A DNA stretch of 5,084 bases, taken from NCBI GenBank assembly GCA_017425765.1, contig JAFOXE010000186.1, positions 1-5,084 on the forward strand. The letters run 5' to 3'. The DNA comes from Paraprevotella sp. (GTDB taxonomy: Bacteria; Bacteroidota; Bacteroidia; Bacteroidales; Bacteroidaceae). Below, in pieces: positions 1 through 5,084 of the stretch. Position 1 is the stretch's first letter, and each line of letters begins with the position of its first letter. The notes under the pieces were generated by a model. That model was given only the letters and a program-made list of their open reading frames with translations, made no database searches and was not told where the DNA came from. The translations under genes were made by a program, and so were the position numbers.

Positions 1-1
1 G

Positions 2-1414
2 TTCCTAAAGAATCCTAAGAAGTTTACCGACCTAGGAGGAAAAATTCCTAAGGGAGCCCTACTAGTAGGTCCTCCGGGAACAGGAAAAACTCTTCTGGCC
101 AAGGCCGTAGCTGGCGAGGCCGACGTTCCATTCTTCTCCATGTCTGGTTCGGATTTTGTGGAAATGTTCGTAGGCGTAGGTGCGAGTCGTGTACGCGATT
201 TATTCCGTCAGGCAAAGGAAAAATCTCCTTGCATCATCTTCATCGACGAGATAGACGCTGTGGGCCGGGCTCGTGGAAAGAATCCATCAATGGGTGGAAA
301 CGACGAGCGCGAGAATACCCTTAACCAACTTCTTACCGAGATGGACGGTTTTGGGACAAATAGCGGTGTAATTATTCTTGCTGCTACCAACCGAGTAGAC
401 ATCCTTGACAAGGCATTGTTGAGGGCCGGACGTTTCGATAGACAGATTCACGTCGACCTTCCTGACTTAAACGAACGAAAAGCTGTATTCCGTGTACACC
501 TTCGCCCCGTAAAGGTAGATAAAAGCGTAGATATTGATATGTTGGCTCGCCAAACTCCTGGTTTTTCAGGAGCTGACATTGCCAATGTATGCAACGAAGC
601 AGCACTTATTGCAGCACGTCACAACAAGACATCCGTAAGCAAAGATGACTTCTTGAGTGCAGTTGACCGCATCATCGGCGGTTTGGAAAAGAAAACGAAA
701 GTAATGACCGAGAACGAAAAGCGTACTATTGCTTTGCATGAAGCCGGTCATGCTACTATCTCGTGGTTCTTGGAACACGCCAATCCGCTCATTAAGGTAA
801 CCATTGTACCCCGTGGCAGAGCCCTTGGTGCAGCATGGTATCTACCCGAAGAACGTCAAATAACCACAAAGGAACAGATGTTGGACGAGATGTGTGCCAC
901 ATTGGGTGGTCGCGCTGCCGAAGAACTCTTCACCGGACATATTTCATCGGGAGCAATGAACGACTTGGAGCGAGTCACCAAACAAGCATACGCCATGATT
1001 GCATACATGGGTATGAGTGACAAACTACCTAACCTCTGCTACTATAGTAATGAGGAATATAGTTTCAGCAAGCCCTACTCCGACAACACCGCGCAACTCA
1101 TTGACGAGGAAGTTAAACGTATGATTCAAGAACAATACGAACGCGCCAAGGCCCTACTCCGACAACACGAAGAAGGTCACGAAAAATTGGCACAAGTTCT
1201 TGTAGAACGCGAGGTCATCTTTGCGGAGGATGTCGAGCAAATCTTTGGCAAACGTCCATGGACTAGTCGAACCGAAGAATTACTTGAAGACTACACTGAG
1301 GAAGATGATACTAAGGGAGCAGAAGATATTAATACTCATGCTCAAAACACAAGTGGCGAAAGCGAAAACACAGAGATATCTCAAGATTCTCTACTCGATG
1401 AAGAAAACAAATAA
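2..1414 (+). CDS. ftsH: ATP-dependent zinc metalloprotease FtsH (5'-truncated by window edge)
   Basis: Membrane-anchored AAA+ protease that unfolds and degrades misassembled membrane proteins and some regulators. The frame is open from base 2, giving 470 visible residues. The N-terminal membrane segments and periplasmic domain, roughly the first 170-200 residues in relatives, are outside the window. Motifs in order, numbered from the first visible codon: Walker A GPPGTGKT (23-30, bases 68-91), FVG pore loop (56-58), Walker B IIFIDEID (78-85, bases 233-256), second region of homology starting AATNR (127) with arginine fingers R144 and R147, zinc-binding HEAGH (246-250, bases 737-751), and the probable third zinc ligand D321 in GAMNDLE. 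All key catalytic residues are intact. The last ~40 residues form a low-complexity acidic tail rich in D/E/N/S. An ATG at 140 lies inside the AAA domain and is not the true start. cdsA follows 72 bases downstream with no terminator between, so the two are probably co-transcribed. Identification is near certain. Confidence 0.98.
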   Translation, partial: FLKNPKKFTDLGGKIPKGALLVGPPGTGKTLLAKAVAGEADVPFFSMSGSDFVEMFVGVGASRVRDLFRQAKEKSPCIIFIDEIDAVGRARGKNPSMGGNDERENTLNQLLTEMDGFGTNSGVIILAATNRVDILDKALLRAGRFDRQIHVDLPDLNERKAVFRVHLRPVKVDKSVDIDMLARQTPGFSGADIANVCNEAALIAARHNKTSVSKDDFLSAVDRIIGGLEKKTKVMTENEKRTIALHEAGHATISWFLEHANPLIKVTIVPRGRALGAAWYLPEERQITTKEQMLDEMCATLGGRAAEELFTGHISSGAMNDLERVTKQAYAMIAYMGMSDKLPNLCYYSNEEYSFSKPYSDNTAQLIDEEVKRMIQEQYERAKALLRQHEEGHEKLAQVLVEREVIFAEDVEQIFGKRPWTSRTEELLEDYTEEDDTKGAEDINTHAQNTSGESENTEISQDSLLDEENK

Positions 1415-1486
1415 ACATCTCTTTCAGTACACATCCAGAAACAAAGAAGTTCATATATTCAAGAAACAACCCTAAAACCTATTGTC

Positions 1487-2338
1487 ATGACAGATAAAAT
1501 GAAGAACTTAATTGTCCGCACCCTTACGGGTATGGTTTTCGTTGCGGTATTGGTAGGAGCCATCGTATATCATCCCTCTACCTTTGGATTCCTTTTTGCT
1601 ATTATCACAGCTTTAAGTGTGAGAGAATTCTGCACCGTGGTGAACCAACGTGAAGACGTACAAATAAATTCTTTAATTTGTACTGTATCGGGTGTTTATT
1701 TGTTCTTGGCATTCTTTGGATTCTGCAGCAACCTTACTCCATCAAGTGTATTCATTCCCTATTTGCTCTCCATCATTTACTTGTTAGTAAGTGAATTGTA
1801 CTTGAAACGACCAAATCCAATCAACAATTGGGCATACACCATGATGAGCCAAATGTATGTAGCTCTACCCTTTGCCTTGCTCAACATATTGGCATTCCAA
1901 AGCAATACAAACTCTGAATACAGCATTAGCTATATAGGTATAATTCCACTCTCCGTATTTATTTTCTTATGGAGTAGTGACTCCGGAGCCTACTGTTTCG
2001 GTTCAATGCTTGGCCGTCGCAAACTATTTCCTAGCATTTCCCCTAATAAATCATGGGAAGGCTCCATTGGTGGTGGAATTACGGCTTTAGTGGTTTCGGT
2101 CATCATTGCACAATTCAGTTCAGCGCTTTCACTTGTTGAATGGATGGGATTGGCGCTTACAGTTGTCGTATTCGGTACATGGGGCGACCTTGTAGAAAGT
2201 TTGCTTAAACGTAAATTAGGTATTAAAGACAGTGGCCACATCTTGCCCGGACACGGTGGTATGCTCGATCGTTTCGACAGTGCCATGCTGGCCATCCCCG
2301 CAGTATGCATCTATCTTTACACCATTACCCTTTGGTAA
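1487..2338 (+). CDS. cdsA: Phosphatidate cytidylyltransferase (CDP-diacylglycerol synthase)
   Basis: Integral membrane enzyme that converts CTP and phosphatidic acid to CDP-diacylglycerol and pyrophosphate, the branch-point precursor of phospholipids. The 283-residue product is close to the usual family length. The complete C-terminal CDP-diglyceride synthetase signature spans S238-D264 (bases 2198-2278): S-LLKR, then KDSGH, PGHGG and LDRFD. Upstream are D165 in SSDSGAYCFG and SPNKSWEG (185-192), both typical of the family. About eight or nine hydrophobic segments are visible, including roughly 13-28, 32-46, 63-79, 87-102, 118-137, 147-163, 195-212, 217-233 and 265-282. No SD is evident, as is usual in Bacteroidetes. 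Met1 (1487) is used here, but Met5 (1499, giving MKNLIVRTLTG) is an equally good start and resembles the beginning of related CdsA proteins as I remember them. It probably shares a transcript with ftsH. Confidence 0.96.
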   Translation: MTDKMKNLIVRTLTGMVFVAVLVGAIVYHPSTFGFLFAIITALSVREFCTVVNQREDVQINSLICTVSGVYLFLAFFGFCSNLTPSSVFIPYLLSIIYLLVSELYLKRPNPINNWAYTMMSQMYVALPFALLNILAFQSNTNSEYSISYIGIIPLSVFIFLWSSDSGAYCFGSMLGRRKLFPSISPNKSWEGSIGGGITALVVSVIIAQFSSALSLVEWMGLALTVVVFGTWGDLVESLLKRKLGIKDSGHILPGHGGMLDRFDSAMLAIPAVCIYLYTITLW

Positions 2339-2379
2339 GATAGCTCCTCGAGTCTTTACGTTTCTTGCTTGGAACAGCT

Positions 2380-2396
2380 ATTCTCACATTGAGAAT
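2380..2396. repeat. Short perfect inverted repeat downstream of cdsA
   Basis: ATTCTCA (2380-2386) and TGAGAAT (2390-2396) are perfect 7-base inverted arms around CAT. The dyad lies 41 bases after the cdsA stop and 7 bases before the larger hairpin at 2404. It could be a small RNA hairpin or a protein-binding dyad. At this size in an A/T-rich gap it could also be chance, and no function is assigned. Confidence 0.35.
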
Positions 2397-2403
2397 TCAC
2401 AAT

Positions 2404-2445
2404 ATAAATCTGTCGGTGACCACTCTTTGTCATCGACAGATTTAT
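2404..2445 (+). terminator. Strong hairpin between cdsA and mscS, probable terminator of ftsH-cdsA
   Basis: The 12-base arms ATAAATCTGTCG (2404-2415) and CGACAGATTTAT (2434-2445) are perfectly complementary. The stem continues inward by five pairs (GTGAC 2416-2420 with GTCAT 2429-2433, one of them G-U) to an 8-base loop, making 17 bp in all. The stem is too long to be chance. The tail CTAAAAAACAT has no U tract, so it is not a textbook intrinsic terminator; the only U-rich part is the TTTAT inside the 3' arm. It may end or attenuate the ftsH-cdsA transcript, or it could be a 3'-end stabiliser or part of a leader upstream of mscS. Confidence 0.6.
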
Positions 2446-2493
2446 CTAAAAAACATACCTTAATTATAATATTCACTTCTTAAAAAATACATT

Positions 2494-3375
2494 ATGATTC
2501 AACTTCTTGACGTTACGTTCCCTGTTGATAGTGTGGCTCAAGTACTCATAGCCGACGGTCAACACCCAGAACGAATCCAGCAACTTATTCAGCAATTAAT
2601 TAACTGGGGTGTAGAAGCAGGAAAAAGCATTCTTGCTGCCACATTGATCTTCATTATAGGTCGTTTTATAATTTCTATAATCAATAAAATGGTGCGTCGC
2701 ATCCTTATACGCCACAATGTAGAGCCCAGCATTCGCACCTTTATACGTAGTTTTGTAAACATTCTGCTCACTGTAATGTTGATTGTTTCCATTGTAAGTG
2801 CTTTAGGTGTCAACACCACCTCCTTTGCTGCACTATTGGCTTCTGCCGGTGTAGCTATCGGTATGGCTCTATCGGGCAATCTACAAAATTTAGCAGGCGG
2901 CCTCATAATTCTTTTGTTTAAGCCCTACAAAGTTGGCGATTATATTGACGCAGAAAGTGCCTCTGGAACGGTCAAGGAGATTCAAATCTTCCATACCATT
3001 CTTACCACTCCCGACAACAAGGAGATTTATGTTCCAAACGGTGCACTCAGTAGTGGAGCGGTTACCAACTACAATCGAAACGATACACGTCGCTTGAGTT
3101 GGACCATCTCAATTGAATACGGAGAGGATGTAGAAAAGGTAAAAAAGGTACTCACTGACTTGGTCTTGGCAGACGAAAGGGTATTAAAAGACCCGGCTCC
3201 ATTTGTTGCTCTTCAGGCCTTGAGCGCAAGCAGTGTTGATATTCTATTACGTGCTTGGGTGGCATCATCCGACTATTGGGCTGTAAATTTTGATATGAAC
3301 CAACGTATTTACGAAGAATTCAACAAGCAGGGCATCGAATTCCCATTCCCACAACTTACCATTCATCAAAACTAA
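2494..3375 (+). CDS. mscS: Small-conductance mechanosensitive ion channel, MscS family
   Basis: Inner-membrane channel that opens under membrane tension and releases solutes during hypo-osmotic shock. The 293 residues match the compact E. coli-type architecture (286 residues). Expected parts appear in order: an N-terminal stretch, TM1 (~45-64), TM2 (~84-104), pore-lining TM3 (~110-142) containing the Ala/Gly pattern ASAGVAIGMALSGNLQNLAGG, the following KPYKVGDYI turn into the beta domain, PNGAL in the middle domain, and a closing FPFPQ like the MscS carboxy end. Aligned by eye, the two E. coli pore-gate leucines (L105, L109) correspond to V120 and M124. The ATG at 2494 is preceded by A/T-rich sequence without an SD. 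The next in-frame Met (66) would delete TM1, so this start is preferred. The upstream hairpin suggests its own transcription, though no convincing promoter was found. The gene ends at a convergent terminator. Confidence 0.95.
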   Translation: MIQLLDVTFPVDSVAQVLIADGQHPERIQQLIQQLINWGVEAGKSILAATLIFIIGRFIISIINKMVRRILIRHNVEPSIRTFIRSFVNILLTVMLIVSIVSALGVNTTSFAALLASAGVAIGMALSGNLQNLAGGLIILLFKPYKVGDYIDAESASGTVKEIQIFHTILTTPDNKEIYVPNGALSSGAVTNYNRNDTRRLSWTISIEYGEDVEKVKKVLTDLVLADERVLKDPAPFVALQALSASSVDILLRAWVASSDYWAVNFDMNQRIYEEFNKQGIEFPFPQLTIHQN

Positions 3376-3404
3376 GTTATCAAGTCAAATCTTATATACC
3401 TTAT

Positions 3405-3454
3405 ATAATAAGAGCGGGCAGAATGTTTTAATTACATTCTGCCCGCTTTATTAT
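3405..3454. terminator. Bidirectional intrinsic terminator between convergent units
   Basis: The perfect 13-base arms AGCGGGCAGAATG (3413-3425) and CATTCTGCCCGCT (3435-3447) flank a 9-base loop. Beyond one bulged base (G3412) the pairing continues for seven A/T pairs (3405-3411 with 3448-3454). On the + strand the G/C-rich stem is followed by TTATTATT, a U-rich tail; on the - strand by CTTATTATAT. It lies 30 bases past the mscS stop and 44 bases past the stop of the small - strand gene, as expected for a shared convergent terminator. Confidence 0.9.
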
Positions 3455-3464
3455 TGAGTGTACA

Positions 3465-3486
3465 GCTTGCTGCATCCACAACAAGC
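3465..3486 (-). other. Small hairpin in the 3' untranslated region of the - strand transcript
   Basis: Read on the - strand, GCTTGTTG and CAGCAAGC pair over 8 bp (one G-U) around a 6-base loop. On the + strand the same position would be a C-A mismatch, so the fold favours - strand RNA. It lies 11 bases after the stop of the 53-residue gene and before the main terminator. It may protect the 3' end or be incidental. Confidence 0.35.
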
Positions 3487-3497
3487 CTACACCTTAA

Positions 3498-3659
3498 TTA
3501 TTCCCACAACCTACTACGCCAAATCTCGATCGAAGGATCGTATTGTTGCTTTACATATTCATCTCCGCCCACTACCTCATCGTGTAGACTGCTCACAGCC
3601 ATCAAAGGTTCCTCTTCGATGTTGATGCAATATAGTTCGGGTTTACAATACTTTTTCAT
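3498..3659 (-). CDS. Small uncharacterised protein (53 aa) of the Bacteroidales 'MKKY.KPE' type
   Basis: Function unknown. The product starts MKKYCKPELYCINIEEEPLM, is acidic in its middle (HDEVVGGDEY), and ends in an aromatic/basic stretch, IEIWRSRLWE. It has two cysteines (C5, C11), no signal peptide and no membrane segment. Bacteroidales genomes carry many short proteins beginning MKKY.KP followed by an acidic 'IE.E' patch and a Met-Ala-Ser region; that resemblance is from memory and not searched. Support for a real gene: the reading frame starts 13 bases after the stop of the surface-protein gene on the same strand, an AAGGAG SD sits 9 bases before the ATG, and hairpins plus a terminator follow its stop. 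It is therefore probably translated from the same mRNA as the surface protein. Other options are a small peptide precursor (a Gly-Gly pair is at 31-32) or a regulatory peptide. The existence of the gene is fairly secure; its role is not. Confidence 0.72.
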   Translation of the reverse strand: MKKYCKPELYCINIEEEPLMAVSSLHDEVVGGDEYVKQQYDPSIEIWRSRLWE

Positions 3660-3668
3660 AGTTATCCT

Positions 3669-3674
3669 CTCCTT
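3669..3674 (-). promoter_or_regulatory. Shine-Dalgarno site overlapping the upstream stop codon
   Basis: On the - strand the text reads TAAGGAGAGGATAACTATG. The AAGGAG core uses the last two bases of the surface-protein TAA stop and lies 9 bases before the ATG of the small gene. It fits the anti-SD end of 16S rRNA. The stop/SD overlap suggests ribosomes finishing the long gene re-initiate on the short one. It also fixes the start of the 53-residue protein. Confidence 0.7.
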
Positions 3675-5084
3675 ACTTTACCATTACCTTATTACCGTTC
3701 ACAATATACAAACCCTTTGGCAACTTCTTCACATCCGTAAAAATTCTGCGTCCGGTCAATGTATAAACGCCTTCCTTAGCACCGTTTCTAGTTTCGTTTT
3801 TCACTTCCTCAATACCGGTAACATCGTTCCAATTTATATTGAAGCTCTTAACGCCTAACGATTTTGGCACAGCCAAATAGGCGGTGTACAAATTCTTCAT
3901 TGTGAAAGGAGCACCGTCTTCTGCACCCCAATAAAATCCATAATCTGACCCGTTTACAGCCAACTTATAATACAAGACGTCACTACGTACTGACATTGCG
4001 GTTTTTCCGTCATCTGCACGGCCACCTTCCAGCAAGTTGTCGGCCTGCACATGTTTTGCCTCCACATCCTTACTTAGTACCGAAGCATAAAAACTTCCGG
4101 CAACCTCGCCACTCGATATCAACAAAGCGGTATATGCAGGCACCTCATCACCCCCCTTATAAACCTCTGTGAACTTGATACTATTACCTTCTACGGCATA
4201 TACCACAGAACCTGTCAAGCCTTGAGGCATTCTGTATGCACTCTCCGAATAGAAGGTACCAAAATTACCCACAGCCTCGGCGGTCTTGGCTTGCACCACT
4301 TTACGATAAAGTTGAATATCCTTTTGACCGCTTACATAGCATGAAAACAAAGAGCTGCCATCATTATATCTCAAAAGGTTTCTTTCATTTGAACCTTGGA
4401 ATGTTATTGTTGCATTTCCGTTTGCATCAAAAGAAATGCTTGCTTTACCGTTATCATCCAATTTTGTTTGTGTCTTCAAATGATTACTTGAACTTGATGC
4501 TGCATACAAATAACCGCCCTCAATAGCATCATAGAAAGTGTATTTGCTACCAGAAGTTCCCAACACTAATTCACGAGCCAATTCATCATCGTCCCCAGCG
4601 TCATTTGAAGCACAATTTGCATCTGTTATTACTCCATTACTAATGGTAACCGCACTAGTTCTACGATTATTACTATACTGCCATCCCAAAAGTTTACTAT
4701 ATTCCTCGTTCACAATCAAGTAAACGCCACCATCTACCAAATCTGCTTGAGAGGTTACTTTTACATAACTCGTAATGGTTTCCGCAATACTTTTTTTAAT
4801 AAATTCTGAACTTGCCACCGAGCTTGTCACATCTCCTTTCACCGCTATAGCCTTTACAATGCAAGTTTTGGTTATAGTAAAAGGGGCTTCATAAGTAGAT
4901 GTACCCTCTGCTCCCACCTCGGGAGTAGCTCCATTCGTAGTATAGTAGATGACTGCAGAAGGATCTGATGCAGTAAGTGTTACTTGCTGACTACCCACGA
5001 ATTCTGTACCATTCTCCGGAGCAATAGATACAAGCATATTTACAGAAGGCTCATAGGTAACGCTTAGATAGTCCACATATAAAC
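3673..5084 (-). CDS. Secreted multidomain surface protein with T9SS-like C-terminal sorting domain (5' end outside window)
   Basis: The frame stays open to the window edge, so the N terminus, any signal peptide and any catalytic domain are missing. Residues are numbered from the GTG codon at 5076, which is not taken as the start. The first visible residues (LYVDYLSVTYEP) resemble the closing strand of a beta-sandwich domain. Residues ~18-93 look like a chitobiase/hexosaminidase C-terminal-type Ig-like module (YYTTNGATPE, then YEAPFTIT and VKAIAV). Residues ~102-259 form a module common in Bacteroidales surface proteins (VTSQADLVDGGVYLIV, GGYLYAASSSSNHL, LLRYNDGSSLFSCY), perhaps a ligand-binding or beta-trefoil-like fold. 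Residues ~264-418 form another beta-rich module (FGTFYSESAYRMP, YTALLISSG, YYKLAVNGSDYGFYWG, TAYLAVP). Residues ~436-467 (GVYTLTGRRI, LPKGLYIVNG, KVMVK) match a Por/T9SS sorting domain, implying outer-membrane transit and surface attachment. Substrate and enzymatic role cannot be told from this part; glycan binding or degradation is only a guess. Confidence 0.85.
   Translation of the reverse strand, partial: LYVDYLSVTYEPSVNMLVSIAPENGTEFVGSQQVTLTASDPSAVIYYTTNGATPEVGAEGTSTYEAPFTITKTCIVKAIAVKGDVTSSVASSEFIKKSIAETITSYVKVTSQADLVDGGVYLIVNEEYSKLLGWQYSNNRRTSAVTISNGVITDANCASNDAGDDDELARELVLGTSGSKYTFYDAIEGGYLYAASSSSNHLKTQTKLDDNGKASISFDANGNATITFQGSNERNLLRYNDGSSLFSCYVSGQKDIQLYRKVVQAKTAEAVGNFGTFYSESAYRMPQGLTGSVVYAVEGNSIKFTEVYKGGDEVPAYTALLISSGEVAGSFYASVLSKDVEAKHVQADNLLEGGRADDGKTAMSVRSDVLYYKLAVNGSDYGFYWGAEDGAPFTMKNLYTAYLAVPKSLGVKSFNINWNDVTGIEEVKNETRNGAKEGVYTLTGRRIFTDVKKLPKGLYIVNGNKVMVK

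Noticed and set aside
140..142. ATG at 140 as the start of the protease gene
   Set aside because: It is inside the AAA+ domain. The Walker A motif lies upstream in the same open frame, so the gene is merely cut by the window edge.
1221..1475. Open frame of 84 codons across the ftsH end and the ftsH-cdsA gap
   Set aside because: It is a frame shadow of the acidic ftsH tail, where Glu/Asp-rich codons give Lys/Leu-rich out-of-frame translations; no start signal.
2426..2463. Possible Bacteroidetes-type promoter upstream of mscS (TTTG at 2426 with TACCTTAA at 2456)
   Set aside because: The -7 element matches TAnnTTTG poorly, the 26-base spacing is too long, and the TTTG lies in the hairpin loop.
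2232..2483. Open frame of 83 codons overlapping the cdsA end and the following gap
   Set aside because: It runs through the invariant cdsA signature in another frame and through the 17-bp hairpin, and its translation resembles nothing recognisable.
3454..3858. Open frame of 134 codons on the + strand opposite the small gene and the end of the surface protein
   Set aside because: No recognisable domain or start context, and it begins inside the tail of the convergent terminator. The - strand frames have clear protein character.
4236..4723. Two + strand open frames (4236-4526 and 4538-4723) antisense to the surface protein
   Set aside because: They lie wholly opposite a long frame with coherent domain structure and show no recognisable features.
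5074..5076. GTG at 5076 (- strand) as the start of the surface protein
   Set aside because: The frame is still open upstream to the window edge (codons for Leu-Tyr precede it), no signal peptide follows, and the sequence there looks like the end of a domain.
1..5084. CRISPR array, tRNA/rRNA, insertion sequence, integrase site, toxin-antitoxin or defence genes
   Set aside because: No spaced direct repeats, cloverleaf-like segments, terminal inverted repeats or matching protein motifs were found on either strand.

Overview
The window looks like a chromosomal segment from a Bacteroidales bacterium, most likely Prevotella or a close relative. Four things point there: an ftsH–cdsA gene pair, start codons that mostly lack a Shine-Dalgarno (SD) sequence and sit behind A/T-rich leaders, a large multidomain surface protein ending in a type IX secretion (T9SS)-like C-terminal sorting domain, and a tiny 'MKKY.KPE' type protein encoded just behind it. 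Genus is inferred from protein character only. No rRNA, tRNA, CRISPR array, insertion sequence or phage gene is visible.

Layout: (1) Positions 2-1414, + strand, hold the last 470 codons of ftsH, a membrane-anchored AAA+ zinc protease; its N-terminal membrane part lies outside the window. (2) After 72 bases, 1487-2338 is cdsA, phosphatidate cytidylyltransferase, probably co-transcribed with ftsH. (3) A 155-base gap (2339-2493) holds a small dyad and a strong 17-bp hairpin. (4) 2494-3375 is an MscS-type mechanosensitive channel. (5) The convergent junction is marked by a strong bidirectional hairpin terminator (about 3405-3454). (6) On the - strand, a secreted multidomain protein (3673-5084, 5' end outside the window) is followed after 13 bases by a 53-residue protein (3498-3659) that has a well-placed SD overlapping the upstream stop codon.

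The + strand genes are envelope housekeeping: FtsH does membrane-protein quality control, CdsA makes CDP-diacylglycerol for phospholipid synthesis, and MscS protects against hypo-osmotic shock. The - strand pair is an accessory surface-protein unit. I found no complete new multi-gene system. The least explained element is the small - strand gene and its apparent translational coupling to the T9SS-type surface protein.
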